Origin: Pseudomonadota bacterium
GTDB lineage: Bacteria > Myxococcota_A > Polyangia > Polyangiales > JAFGIB01
DNA: 57,528 bases
NCBI GenBank assembly: GCA_017881185.1
Contig: JADGRE010000007.1
Location: 1 to 57,528 of the forward strand
Direction of reading: 5' to 3'
Under the pieces are notes generated by a model. That model worked only from the letters and a program-made list of their open reading frames with translations, was not told the DNA's origin and made no database searches. This document shows positions 17,035-27,392 of the stretch, in pieces. The position numbers and the translations under genes are program-made. The first letter of the stretch is position 1. The number at the start of each line of letters is the position of its first letter.

Positions 17035-19758
17035 CTAGAACGCGCTACCCACGGTGAACTGGAACGCCATGGCTTCTTCGTAGGGGGCACGGCGGAAGAT
17101 GGGGAAGCCCCACTCGAAACGCAGCGGGCCGAGTGGTGAAAACCAGCGGATGCCGAAACCCCACGAGGTGCGCAGGCGCATCGAGGCGAGGCCGGCGGGG
17201 TCGATGGCGGGATCGTTCGCGGTGGGCTTCGGTCCATAGAGCGTCTTCTCGAGGTTCCAGGCGTTGCCTCCGTCCTGGAAGATCACGCCCTTGATGCCCA
17301 CCGACTCGATGATCGGGAACTCGATCTCGAGGTTGTAATAGAACTCCATGTTGCCGCCGAAGGTCTCGCCGCGCGTGGGCACGGTGGAGAAGGTCGGGTC
17401 GCTGTTGTTGACGGGGATGCCGATGCGCGGACCGAGGCTCTGGATGGGGAAGCCGCGCACGTCGAGGATGCCGCCCAAGAAGTAGCGCTCGTAGATGGGC
17501 ACGCCCTTGCCGTCGCGCGAGGTGATGAGGCCCCACTGGGTGTTCAGCTTTCCGACGAACGGCCCCCAGATGGGATGGTAGAGGCGCAGGTTGATGTCGT
17601 TGCGCACGAAGTCGCTGGTGGAGCCGATGTTGCGATCGGAGATCTCCATCGAGGTCGACGCGAGTACGCCTTCGCTTGGGAACAGGCGGTTGTTGCGCGT
17701 GTCCCAGGTGAGAGTGAAGCGCGTGGCGCTGGTGTAGCCGGAGTTGAAGAGATTACGCAGCGGCAGAAAGCCGTAGAGCGTGTAGTTCAAGCCCGAGGTC
17801 AAACCGAACGCGCCGCCCGTCGGCGCCGAGATGGCGATGTGCTCGAGGCGATAGGTGGCGTACAGGCGCAGATGATCTTCGAGACCGGGGATCGGGACCG
17901 GGTGTCCGAAGGTCATGCTGCCGCCGGTCGAATCACGGTTGTAGTCGCGACGCGCTTGTAGCGACTTGAAGATTTCCGCCGAACCGCTCCAGTCGGTGCC
18001 AAAGAGATACGGCTCGATGAAGCGCAGCTGTGCCAGCTGACGAATGCCGGAGAACTGCAGGTTGAGCGCGAGCGATTGACCGCGGCCGAACAGGTTCTCC
18101 TGCTGGATCTGGCCGTTGAGCAGGAAGGTTTCCTGTGACGAGAAGCCGGCGCCGAGCTGGAAGGTGCCCGTGGGCTTCTCTTCGACTTCGAAGTTGATCA
18201 CGATTTGGTCGGGCGCGGAGCCGTCTGTTTCCGCGACGGTCACTTGTTGGAAGTAACCGAGTGCCGTCATGCGGTCTTTCGAGCGCTCGACGAGAGTCTG
18301 ACTGTAGAGTTGGCCTTCGACGATACGTGCCTCGCGGCGCAGCACGGCATCGCGCGTCTTGGTGTTGCCCTTGACGTTGATGCGCTGGATGTAGACGAGC
18401 GGCCCGCGGTGGATGGTGACCGCCAGGTCGACCAGGCGCTGCTCCATGTGCATCGCTGTGTCGGGCGTGACCTCGACCTTGGCGTAGCCGCGGTCGCGGT
18501 AGTAGCGCGTGATGTCCTGCAGGTTCTTGGCGATCACCGAGCGGCTGAACCAGTCGCCGGGGTTGAGATCGATGCCTTCGCGCAGCTTCTTGCGGCCGGG
18601 CAAGGGTTCGATTTCCTTGCCGTCGTCGCCGAGCTCCATCGCGCGCACCCGGCCGACGCGGAAGCGCGGGCCTTCTTTGATGGGGATCGTGACGTCGACG
18701 TAGCGGCGATCGGGCGTGAGCTCGATGCGCGGCTCGCCCATCTCGACGGTGAGGTAGCCGTGATCGTAGTAGAGCGCGTGCAAGCGGTTGAGGTCTTCGT
18801 CGAAGACTTCGCGCTTGTAGCGGTCGCTCGAGGACACGAACGAGAACACGTTGTTCTGTCCGGTCTGCATGATGCCGTGCAGCTCGTGGTCGCTGAGCTT
18901 GTCGTTGCCGACGAAGCGGATGCGCCGCACGCTGACCTGCGCGCCCTCGCTGATGATGAAGCGCACCTGCACTTCGTTGTTCGGGCGCTCGGCCAGCTCG
19001 TAGTGCACTTCGGCCAGGAAATAGCCCTTGTCGGCGTAGAGGTCTTTGATCTTGCCGACCTGGGTTCGCACTTCGGGTACCGACAAGATGCCGCCGGGCT
19101 TGAGCGTGACTTTCTCGTCGATGTCGCTCTTGTCGAGCTCGTCGTTGCCGACGTAGATGAGCTCGCCGACCGCGGGACGCTCCACCACCACGAAGCTGAG
19201 CGCGATGTCTTTGCCTTGCGGCTCGCCTTCGACGCGCACGTCGCGGAAGTAGCCGAGGTCCCAGAGCGCTTGCGCATCGCGTGTGACTTCGCCATCGGTG
19301 CACGGCAGGCCTTCACGCAGCTTCAGCGTGGCGCGGATGTCGTCGGACGAGACGCGACCTTGGCCCTTGATGTCGATGCGAACGATGCGCCGGCCCTGAC
19401 AGATGGTCTCGGGGACGGTGGGGCCGGTGGGCGCAGGTGACGACGGCGTGCCTTGCGCCGTGGGTTCGGTTGGGCCGGGTTCCGCGCCTGCAGCGGGCAG
19501 GACTGTGGTGGCGCGCGTGGTCGCGTCAGGCGTACTGGCCGTTGCTGGTGACGCTGATGTGGCCGGCGTTGCAGGCGGCGTTGCAGGCGGCGCGGCCTGG
19601 GCTGCCTCGCTCGCTACGCCTGCGGCTTGGGCGTCGGCGTGCGCGGCGTATGCACAGATCCCGAGCGCGAGGCTCAGCGCGAGCAACGCGAGCAGCCGCG
19701 TAGGTCGTGCGTCGAGAGCCGACCGTTGCTTGCCTGAACTGGTCTCTCTCGGGCGCAT
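17035..19758 (-). CDS. bamA: Outer membrane protein assembly factor BamA
   Basis: BamA inserts beta-barrel proteins into the outer membrane. The protein has about 907 residues from the ATG at 19758. A signal peptide is followed by an Ala/Pro/Thr-rich linker of about 70 residues, five POTRA domains, and a 16-strand barrel with the lid-lock motif region (WGLITSRDGKGVPIYERYFLGG... begins its C-terminal half) and terminal FQFTVGSAF. It is longer than E. coli BamA (810) mainly because of the low-complexity linker. A TTG at 19878 would extend the reading with an arginine-rich tail and no export signal. It lies between lolD and skp. Confidence 0.96.
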   Translation of the reverse strand: MRPRETSSGKQRSALDARPTRLLALLALSLALGICAYAAHADAQAAGVASEAAQAAPPATPPATPATSASPATASTPDATTRATTVLPAAGAEPGPTEPTAQGTPSSPAPTGPTVPETICQGRRIVRIDIKGQGRVSSDDIRATLKLREGLPCTDGEVTRDAQALWDLGYFRDVRVEGEPQGKDIALSFVVVERPAVGELIYVGNDELDKSDIDEKVTLKPGGILSVPEVRTQVGKIKDLYADKGYFLAEVHYELAERPNNEVQVRFIISEGAQVSVRRIRFVGNDKLSDHELHGIMQTGQNNVFSFVSSSDRYKREVFDEDLNRLHALYYDHGYLTVEMGEPRIELTPDRRYVDVTIPIKEGPRFRVGRVRAMELGDDGKEIEPLPGRKKLREGIDLNPGDWFSRSVIAKNLQDITRYYRDRGYAKVEVTPDTAMHMEQRLVDLAVTIHRGPLVYIQRINVKGNTKTRDAVLRREARIVEGQLYSQTLVERSKDRMTALGYFQQVTVAETDGSAPDQIVINFEVEEKPTGTFQLGAGFSSQETFLLNGQIQQENLFGRGQSLALNLQFSGIRQLAQLRFIEPYLFGTDWSGSAEIFKSLQARRDYNRDSTGGSMTFGHPVPIPGLEDHLRLYATYRLEHIAISAPTGGAFGLTSGLNYTLYGFLPLRNLFNSGYTSATRFTLTWDTRNNRLFPSEGVLASTSMEISDRNIGSTSDFVRNDINLRLYHPIWGPFVGKLNTQWGLITSRDGKGVPIYERYFLGGILDVRGFPIQSLGPRIGIPVNNSDPTFSTVPTRGETFGGNMEFYYNLEIEFPIIESVGIKGVIFQDGGNAWNLEKTLYGPKPTANDPAIDPAGLASMRLRTSWGFGIRWFSPLGPLRFEWGFPIFRRAPYEEAMAFQFTVGSAF

Positions 19759-19883
19759 GTCACGTTGCTTGCGGCCATCGCGTTCGGCTCGGGGGCTACG
19801 CTCTCGCCGCGGCTGGCCTGCTGGGCCCTCGCCGAAAAAAGCCTTGCGCCCTATAGCTTTGGCGTCTCTCAGGGTCAAGCGGC

Positions 19884-20642
<759 letters not shown>

Positions 20643-20648
20643 GGCGGC

Positions 20649-22850
20649 TCACTCGTAGCGCAGGGCGTCGACAGGCCGTAGTCGGCTCGCGAGCAGCGCG
20701 GGATAGATGGTCACGAGCAGGCACACCCCGATCGCGGCCACACCAGTCAGCATGAACTCGGTAGGGTCCATGTGAACCGGCAGGCGGTCGATATAGTACA
20801 CCTCGGGGTTCATGCGAATGCCGAAATGCTCGGCGGCGAAGCACATCATGTAGCCGAGGAATATTCCCAACGCGGCACCGAGCACGCCTATCAGGGCGCC
20901 CTCGATGACGAACACGCCGACCACGCTGCGATCGCTCGTGCCCATGGCTTTCAAGATGGCGACCTCGCGGCCTTTCTCTTGCACCATCAACGTCAGCGTG
21001 CCGGCGATGCAGAAGCTGGCCACCAGGATGGCGATGCCGAGTGCGATGAACATCGCGAGCTTCTCGAGCGCGAGCGCACCGAACAGTCGGCTGTTGAGCT
21101 CTTGCCAGTCGCGCACGCGAAGAGCCGAAGGCTGCTTCGCGGACATGCCATCCACGCGCAGCTCGCTGTTGCCGATGCTTGCGCGCAGTGCGGCTGCGGT
21201 GGCTGGCGCGGCGTCCACGTTCTTCACCTTGATCTCGATGCCACTGACGGCGTGGCCCACGTTCAAGAAGCGCTGCGCGGTGTCGAGCGACACGTACGTG
21301 AACTTCATGTCGTACTCGTACATGCCGCTGTAGAAGATACCGGCGACGCGAAAGGGTCGTGCCTTGGGCATGGGGCCCGATGGACCGAGCGCACCGAGTG
21401 GAGCGACTACGTTGACCTCGTCACCCAGGTACAAGCGCAGTGCGCGCGCCAGCTCCTGGCCGATGATGATGCCGGGCAAGACGTCGTGACTGCGCGGGCT
21501 CGCCGCCGCAGCTTTGTCCTTGCGCAAGAATGCGTCGAGCTCATCGAGCTTCTTCTCGAGCTCGTCGATCTTGGCGCGGTTCTGCGCTGCGGTTGCTGGC
21601 TTGTCGCCGGACGGGACATCGGAGTCGGTCTGCTTCAGCTTGTGCGCCTTGCTCTCGCCGCTCTTTGCAACGAAGCCATCGGGTAGCTTGAACATGCTCG
21701 CCGTGGAGTCCGAAGGTAGGTCGAGCAGCTTCTCGGGGTGATCGAGGTAGTCGAGGCTGCCGGTCTTCAGGTTGCGCGGCAGATCGTTGACCTTGCCGAC
21801 GCCGGCCGCGTCGACACCGCGCAGTACGGCAGTCGCGAGATTGGAGGCGCTCGAGAGCATGACTTCGCCACTGACGTAAGGCGATGCGCCGAGCACCTCG
21901 GGGTTGTCGGTCGCGGCCTTCACGAGCGGCGCCCAGTCTTCGATGCTGGCGTGGTCGCGGTCGATCACGATGTGCGCGTTGTTGCCCAATATCTTGCGCT
22001 TCAGATCGTTGCGGAAACCACCCATGACCGAGAGTGTGGTCGTCAGCGCGCACGATGAGACCGTCACGGCCAGGATCGACAACATCGAAATGGCCGCGAG
22101 AAAGCCGCTCTTCTTGGAGCGCAGGTGACGCGCTGCGACCAGCGAGCGAAAGCCGGTGCGCTCGACGAGGTTCATCACGGGCGGCAGCAAGCGGATGAGC
22201 AAGCGCAGTGCAAACGCCGTGGTGATGGCGTGGCGCTCGATGGGTGCCAAGAGCGCGTGGGGTGAGTCGCTCGGCGGCTGGCTCGGCAGCATAGCGAGCG
22301 CATAGGCGGCGGCGCCCAGCAGCAGCGTGTCGATCAGTACCCAAGTGCGACGGCGGGCGGTGGGCGTGAGCAGTTGCCAGGTGCTGAACGCGGCGATCAG
22401 CATGGTGCCGAGGCCCACCGCGCCGACGATGGTCGACCCTGCGAAGACCGTTGCAGCTGCCGGCGGCAACGTGAGACCGAAGCCTGCGGCCAAGTCTGGG
22501 GCTTTGGCGTAGCGCGCCACGAGTCCCGCTGCTGCGATGGCGCCCAGGGCGTGCATCACGCCGCCCGATGCGAGCGTCATGAAGCGACCGCGACCGGGAC
22601 TGTGGCGTTGGCGGCGCGCGTGCGTCACCAGCACCACGCAGCCCAGCACGAGCTCCAGCGTGATCGCAGCTGCCAGGGCCACTCCGGCGCGCAGTGCAAA
22701 GCGTCGGTCGATGACCGAGTGGACGAGCAGCGATTCGTAGTCGGCGGCAACCACGGCGCTCGTCACACCTACCACGACCGCCAGCAGCGCGTAGCCGACC
22801 GACAGCACTCCGATGCGCGCTCGGCTGGGCTCGGCCGCGACCGAGCTCAT
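20649..22850 (-). CDS. lolC: Lipoprotein-releasing system permease LolC/LolE with extra N-terminal membrane domain
   Basis: From the ATG at 22850, which overlaps the lysS stop as ATGA, the protein has 733 residues against about 400 for a normal LolC. Residues 233-733 are the FtsX/MacB-type permease: first core helix after RHLRSKKSGFLAAISMLSIL, a periplasmic domain, and three C-terminal helices (about 594-620, 645-670, 700-720). Residues 1-230 carry about five further hydrophobic helices (12-35, 52-76, 95-111, 125-155, 170-188) not part of LolC. A charged insert at 394-455 includes a predicted coiled coil (AKIDELEKKLDELDAFLRK). LolD follows directly. Confidence 0.88.
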   Translation of the reverse strand: MSSVAAEPSRARIGVLSVGYALLAVVVGVTSAVVAADYESLLVHSVIDRRFALRAGVALAAAITLELVLGCVVLVTHARRQRHSPGRGRFMTLASGGVMHALGAIAAAGLVARYAKAPDLAAGFGLTLPPAAATVFAGSTIVGAVGLGTMLIAAFSTWQLLTPTARRRTWVLIDTLLLGAAAYALAMLPSQPPSDSPHALLAPIERHAITTAFALRLLIRLLPPVMNLVERTGFRSLVAARHLRSKKSGFLAAISMLSILAVTVSSCALTTTLSVMGGFRNDLKRKILGNNAHIVIDRDHASIEDWAPLVKAATDNPEVLGASPYVSGEVMLSSASNLATAVLRGVDAAGVGKVNDLPRNLKTGSLDYLDHPEKLLDLPSDSTASMFKLPDGFVAKSGESKAHKLKQTDSDVPSGDKPATAAQNRAKIDELEKKLDELDAFLRKDKAAAASPRSHDVLPGIIIGQELARALRLYLGDEVNVVAPLGALGPSGPMPKARPFRVAGIFYSGMYEYDMKFTYVSLDTAQRFLNVGHAVSGIEIKVKNVDAAPATAAALRASIGNSELRVDGMSAKQPSALRVRDWQELNSRLFGALALEKLAMFIALGIAILVASFCIAGTLTLMVQEKGREVAILKAMGTSDRSVVGVFVIEGALIGVLGAALGIFLGYMMCFAAEHFGIRMNPEVYYIDRLPVHMDPTEFMLTGVAAIGVCLLVTIYPALLASRLRPVDALRYE

Positions 22851-24445
22851 CGGCTCTCCGGCTTGAGCAGCGGGAACAGCAAGACGTCGCGAATCGAGCT
22901 CTGCCCGCACAGCGACATCACGAGGCGATCGATGCCCACGCCGAGGCCGGCGGCTGGTGGCATGCCGTGCTGCAGTGCGCGCACGTAGTCGTGGTCGAAG
23001 TCCATGGCTTCTTCGTCGCCGTGCTCGCGGTTGGCCAGCTGTTGCTCGAAGCGCGCGGCTTGGTCGTCCGGGTCGTTGAGCTCGCTGAACGCGTTGGCGA
23101 GCTCGCGCCCCTCGACGAAGAGTTCGAAGCGATCGACCCAGCGCGGATCGTCGTCGTTCTTGCGGGCCAGCGGCGATTCTTCCACCGGGAACTCGGTAAT
23201 GAACACTGGCACCGAGCGCGCGCCGTCGGCCGACCGATACAGCTTCGGCAGCTCTGGCTCCACCAGCAGCTCGAAGAGCGCGTAGACGTATCCGCCGTAG
23301 CTGCCGTGCTTGCTCAGCGTCTCGCGGGTTGGTTCGTCGGAGGTGGGCAGCATCTGCGCGACCGCCGCCGCCAGCTTCGTTGCATCGAACACGACCTCGC
23401 GGGTCAGCACCTGCGACCAGCGCGTGGGTGCGACCTCGCCTTGGCCGGCGCGCGCCACGCGCTCGACGATGGCCTCGCGCATCGACACGCGCGCCCACGG
23501 CTCGTGCAGCTCTACGCTGCGGCCGGCCGCGAAACGCGGGAACGCTTCACGCATTTCGAGGTCGACCTGACGCAGCATCTTCTGCAGCAGATCGATCCAA
23601 GTCTCCCACGTCCCGTACGCCAGGTAGGCCTCGAGCATGGTGAACTCGGGGTTGTGTCGCGTGCTCACACCTTCATTGCGGAACATGCGACCCAGCTCGT
23701 AGACGCGGTCGAAGCCGCCGACCAGCAAGCGCTTCAGGTACAGCTCGGGCGCCACACGCAGGTACAACGGTATGTCGAGCGCGTTGTGATGCGTGCCGAA
23801 GGGTCGCGCAGTGGCGCCACCGAGCAGAGGATGCAAAATAGGCGTCTCCACCTCGAGGAAGTTCTGGCTCTCGAGGAAGCGGCGGATGGCTGCGACGATC
23901 AGCGAGCGCGCGCGGAACACTTCGGCCACTTCCGGGTTCGCGAATAGGTCGACATAGCGTTGCCGGAAGCGCAGCTCCACGTCGGTGAGGCCGTGCCATT
24001 TCGCGGGCGGCGGCAGCAGCGCCTTGCCCAGATGCTGGTAACGCAGCGCCTTCACCGTCAGCGCGCCAGTGCGTGTCTTGAGCAGTGGGCCTTCGACGGC
24101 GATGTGATCGGCCAGGTCGACGCTCTCGTATTGCGCGGCCTCGCTGGCTGAGAGGTTTTCGGGGCGCACCAAGGTCTGCGCGCTGCCGTGTGGCGTTTGA
24201 ATCACCAGAAACGGACCACGCTTGGCGATGACGCGGCCGTAGAGCGGGTAGTGCGCGGCGTCGGGCTTCAGATCGGCTTCGCCCGGCAGGTGGGCACGCC
24301 GTGCTTCGTCGTTCGCCAGCGCAACGACTTCGCGTCGCAGCACGTCGTCATCCAGGAACCCGTTCGGGAACGCGCCGCTGCCTGCTTCCTGCAGACCTGC
24401 GGCGTGCTTGCGCCGTGCGGCGATCAGCTCTTCTTCGCTGGCCAC
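22847..24445 (-). CDS. lysS: Lysyl-tRNA synthetase, class II
   Basis: LysRS charges tRNA-Lys. The 532-residue enzyme has the N-terminal OB-fold, class II motif 2 in MFRNEGVSTRHNPEFTMLEA, and motif 3 GLGVGIDRLVM near the C terminus, followed by SIRDVLLFPLL. It is slightly longer than the usual 500 residues. It starts with GTG at 24445, whose first base is the last base of the prfB stop (TAGTG). The prfB-lysS order is widely conserved. Confidence 0.96.
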   Translation of the reverse strand: MASEEELIAARRKHAAGLQEAGSGAFPNGFLDDDVLRREVVALANDEARRAHLPGEADLKPDAAHYPLYGRVIAKRGPFLVIQTPHGSAQTLVRPENLSASEAAQYESVDLADHIAVEGPLLKTRTGALTVKALRYQHLGKALLPPPAKWHGLTDVELRFRQRYVDLFANPEVAEVFRARSLIVAAIRRFLESQNFLEVETPILHPLLGGATARPFGTHHNALDIPLYLRVAPELYLKRLLVGGFDRVYELGRMFRNEGVSTRHNPEFTMLEAYLAYGTWETWIDLLQKMLRQVDLEMREAFPRFAAGRSVELHEPWARVSMREAIVERVARAGQGEVAPTRWSQVLTREVVFDATKLAAAVAQMLPTSDEPTRETLSKHGSYGGYVYALFELLVEPELPKLYRSADGARSVPVFITEFPVEESPLARKNDDDPRWVDRFELFVEGRELANAFSELNDPDDQAARFEQQLANREHGDEEAMDFDHDYVRALQHGMPPAAGLGVGIDRLVMSLCGQSSIRDVLLFPLLKPESR

Positions 24446-25591
24446 TAGTTGGTTTCCTTCTTGTCCGGCGTGTCACGCTCGCCCGCAGCCTTCAGCAGAT
24501 AGGCTTCGATGAACTCGTCGAGGTCTCCGTCGAGCACGCCTTGCGCGTTGCTGACCTTGTGCTCGGTGCGTTCGTCTTTCACCAGCGTGTATGGCTGCAG
24601 TGTATAGCTGCGCACTTGCGAGCCGAACGAGATCGCCATCTGGTTGCTCGTGTAGTTCTTAGCGAACGCGGCCTCGCGTTCTTGACGCGCCTTCTCGAAC
24701 AAGCGACCCGCCAACATCTTCATCGCGGTCGAGCGGTTCTTGTGCTGCGAACGCTCGCTCTGACACGCCACCACGATGCCGGTGGGAAGGTGCGTGAGGC
24801 GGATGGCCGATTCGGTCTTGTTGATGTGCTGCCCGCCTGCGCCACCGGAGCGATAGGTGTCGACCTTCAAGTCTTCGGGTTTGATCTCCACCACATCGGA
24901 GGTTTCGCCGAGGTCGGGCGTCACCAGCACCGCAGCAAAGCCGGTGTGGCGGCGCGCGTTCGAGTCGAACGGGCTGATGCGGATCAAGCGATGCACGCCG
25001 TTTTCGGCGCGCAGGAAGCCGTATGCGTACGGGCCCGACACGGTGAACGCCACGTCTTTGATGCCGGCGTCGTCACCTGGCTGCAGATTGATGATCTCCG
25101 TCTTGAAGCCCTTGCGCTCGCACCACCGCAGGTACATGCGCATCAGCATCTCGGCCCAGTCTTGCGCGTCGATGCCGCCGGCGCCGGGGCTGATCGACAC
25201 GATGGCGTCGGAGCGATCCTGTTCGCCGGACAGCATGCGCGACAGCTCCAGCTCGCGCACACGTTTCTCCAGCGCAGGCAGTTGCGAGGCCACATCGTTG
25301 ACGATCGACTGATCGTTCTCGGCGAGCGCCATCTCCAGCAGCTCGATCAGGTCCTTCAGCTCGTTGCCGAGCTTGTCGTAGCCGGCAAGCGTTCCTTCGA
25401 CTCCCGCGCGCTCGCTCAGTAGCCTGCGCGCCGCTTCCGGGTCGTCCCAGAAACCTTCGCGCTGCGCGCGATCGTTCAGGTTGTCCAGCGACAGGCGTAG
25501 GCCATCGACGTCAAAGATACCTCCCCAGCGTCACGTGACGCTGTGCGAGGTCTGAGAGGGTCTGACGAATCTCGGAAACTGGCAGTTCCAT
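24445..25591 (-). CDS. prfB: Peptide chain release factor 2, expressed by programmed +1 frameshift
   Basis: RF2 ends translation at UGA and UAA. The gene has two overlapping frames. Codons 1-26 run from ATG at 25591 to CTT at 25516-25514, followed by in-frame TGA (25513-25511). After skipping one base, translation continues from GAC (25512) to the stop at 24445, giving about 381 residues in all. The downstream frame has [12 protein letters not shown], the catalytic GGQ loop ([15 protein letters not shown]) and the stop-recognition SPF ([11 protein letters not shown]). A single-frame reading would wrongly start at an internal ATG (25332) and lose about 85 residues. Confidence 0.97.
25511..25525 (-). 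promoter_or_regulatory. prfB autoregulatory +1 frameshift site
   Basis: Read on the minus strand, GGGAGG-TAT-CTT-TGA-C places a Shine-Dalgarno-like GGGAGG three bases before the slippery CTT and the in-frame TGA, the same spacing as the classic site in E. coli prfB. Scarce RF2 lets the ribosome slip +1 on CTT-T and make more RF2, so the site is a feedback sensor. Confidence 0.95.
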
Positions 25592-25606
25592 GGGTGAGCC
25601 GCGCCT

Positions 25607-25635
25607 CTGGTAGCGTGCGCTCGCCGCGCTGTCAA
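25607..25635 (-). promoter_or_regulatory. Putative promoter of the prfB operon
   Basis: On the minus strand a consensus TTGACA (25635-25630) is 17 bases from TACCAG (25612-25607). The predicted start near 25600 leaves only about nine bases before the prfB ATG, so the mRNA would be nearly leaderless, consistent with no visible Shine-Dalgarno there. The -10 is weak. Confidence 0.35.
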
Positions 25636-25710
25636 TTGCGCAAGCTTTCTCGTCGGTTGTCGCCTGCAGACGGCGCTGTGTGGCTCAAACGCTCGGCCGC
25701 GGCGCACGAC

Positions 25711-26658
25711 CTAGTTGCTCAGCGCCAGCATGCGCTCGATGGGCAACTCGGCTGCGCGCCTCAGCGCCTCTGGCATCTCGAGGCGCGGCGACAGATCCCG
25801 CATGCAGACATACAGCTTCTCCAGCGTGTTGAGCCGCATGTACGGGCATTCGTTGCACGCGCAGCTGCTCTCGGGTGGCGCCGCAATGAAGGTCTTATGC
25901 GGCGCCTGCTTCTGCATCTGATGCAAGATGCCTGACTCGGTCGCGACGATGAACTCTTGCTTCGGACTCTCGACCGCATGCCGCAGGAGCGCGCTGGTCG
26001 ACCCGATGAAGTCGGCGGTCGCGAGCAGCCCCGGCTCGCACTCGGGGTGTGCGAGCAGCGCCGCATTGGGATGGCGCTCGCGCAGTGCCAGCAGCTTCTT
26101 CTCGCTGAAGGTTTCGTGCACGACGCACACGCCTTGCCACAGAACCATGGCGCGGCCGGTCTTCTGGATCAGGTAGCGACCGAGGTTCCGATCGGGCGCG
26201 AACAAGATCTGCTTGTCCGCTGGCACCGAGCGCACGATCTTCTCCGCGTTCGACGAGGTGCAGATCAAGTCGCTCGCGGCTTTCACTTCGGCCGAGCAGT
26301 TGATGTAGCTGATGGTCACGGCGCCGGGGTGGCGCGCTTGCCACGCGCGAAAGCGATCGATCGGACAGCCGTCGGCGAGCGAACAACCGGCATCCAGATC
26401 GGGCAGCACCACGATCTTTCCGGGGTTGAGGATCTTCGCGGTTTCCGCCATGAAGTGCACGCCGCAGAACACGATGACGTCGGCGTTCGTGCGCTTGGCC
26501 GCTTGCGCCAGTTGCAGCGAGTCGCCGATGACGTCTGCGAGGTCTTGAACCTCGCTGTCTTGGTAGTAGTGCGCGAGCAAGATGGCGTTGCGCTCGCGCT
26601 TCAAGCGCTTGATCTCGGCCTCGAGATCGAGAGAAGGGTCGACGTACGGCTGCTCCAT
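25711..26658 (-). CDS. nadA: Quinolinate synthase NadA
   Basis: NadA condenses iminoaspartate with dihydroxyacetone phosphate to quinolinate in NAD synthesis, using a [4Fe-4S] cluster. The 315-residue protein has the family start ([24 protein letters not shown]) cut by three-domain repeats, a Cys in VFCGVHFM, one near HPECEP, and the CACNECPYM segment near the C terminus that supplies the cluster. It lies 70 bases after a PilZ gene on the same strand. nadB and nadC are not in the window. Confidence 0.95.
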   Translation of the reverse strand: MEQPYVDPSLDLEAEIKRLKRERNAILLAHYYQDSEVQDLADVIGDSLQLAQAAKRTNADVIVFCGVHFMAETAKILNPGKIVVLPDLDAGCSLADGCPIDRFRAWQARHPGAVTISYINCSAEVKAASDLICTSSNAEKIVRSVPADKQILFAPDRNLGRYLIQKTGRAMVLWQGVCVVHETFSEKKLLALRERHPNAALLAHPECEPGLLATADFIGSTSALLRHAVESPKQEFIVATESGILHQMQKQAPHKTFIAAPPESSCACNECPYMRLNTLEKLYVCMRDLSPRLEMPEALRRAAELPIERMLALSN

Positions 26659-26728
26659 GGCGACAGGAACTTAGGACCGCGCGCCTCGCACCGCAATCGC
26701 AACCGCACGCCTTGGGCTGCGCCAGCGC

Positions 26729-27130
26729 TCAGCGCTCGCGCGAACCCATCAGCTTGCCGTAGAGGACAGGCCCAAGGTTGTCGAGCATCAGTCGCTCGAC
26801 CGAACCTTCCACGCGCTGGCGCTCCGCCTCGGTCAGGAACACGAAGCCGATGCCCATGCCCGCTTCTTGTTCCTGCGTGGCCTGCTCAGGCGTGATGATC
26901 CACTGCACCTTGCCCTGCAACACCAGCGGTTCCTCGAGCGTGGGGATGCCCAGCTTGAAGACGAAGTCGGTGCCGATGTCGAGCGGCCGGTCGGTGCGGA
27001 TGAAGGTGCCGCCACGACTGATGTTCTTCGTGTAGTCGGCGAAGAACGAGTTCAGCCGTTTGTACTCGACCTTCAGCTCGATCGGCGCTCGCTGTCCGCC
27101 GCCGCGGCGCTCGTCACGACCTGACACCAC
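26729..27130 (-). CDS. PilZ domain protein (resembles TIGR02266 myxobacterial type)
   Basis: About 133 residues form one PilZ-like domain: YTKNISRGGTFIRTDRPLDIG is the central signature, followed by VQWIITPEQATQEQEAGMGIGF. In canonical PilZ an RxxxR and a D/NxSxxG motif bind cyclic di-GMP. Here NISRGG matches the second motif, while the upstream Arg pair is only loosely present, so nucleotide binding is unsure. This subtype is abundant in Myxococcus and linked to motility regulation; the link is family knowledge. Two adjacent GTG codons (27130 and 27127) are the likeliest starts; a longer reading reaches 27247. Confidence 0.75.
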   Translation of the reverse strand: MVSGRDERRGGGQRAPIELKVEYKRLNSFFADYTKNISRGGTFIRTDRPLDIGTDFVFKLGIPTLEEPLVLQGKVQWIITPEQATQEQEAGMGIGFVFLTEAERQRVEGSVERLMLDNLGPVLYGKLMGSRER

Positions 27131-27305
27131 TTCACCATAGGGCTTGCGAGCGGCAGGGTCAAAGACGTTCGGCTGATGAGGGCGCCGGGCAGGCCGATCA
27201 CGGACTTGCGCAGCCTGTGCAGATGCGCGCACACTCCATGTCGGCACAATGACCTACATCACCGGCGCCTTGGCCTGATACTGGAATTTTACGGGAAATC
27301 TGGCT

Positions 27306-27321
27306 TGGCACGCTGCGTGCT
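27306..27321 (+). promoter_or_regulatory. Candidate sigma-54 promoter of the AgmX/TonB-like gene
   Basis: TGGCACG (27306-27312), four bases, then GTGCT (27317-27321) matches the -24/-12 consensus TGGCACG-N4-TTGCW with one mismatch and the exact GG-N10-GC spacing. The start would be near 27332, about 60 bases before the gene. An overlapping sigma-70 reading (TTGGCA-19-TAATAC) is possible but its spacing is poor. Confidence 0.5.
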
Positions 27322-27392
27322 GATGTCCCTAATACAGGCCATCGCGGCGCAACCACCAGGTCGCGGAAGATTCGCCTCGGGAGGCATCAGTC

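Noticed and set aside
22851..23498. Extension of the lolC frame upstream into lysS
   Set aside because: The extra 216 residues are arginine-rich shadow of lysS; the ATG at 22850 with ATGA overlap gives a clean membrane-protein start.
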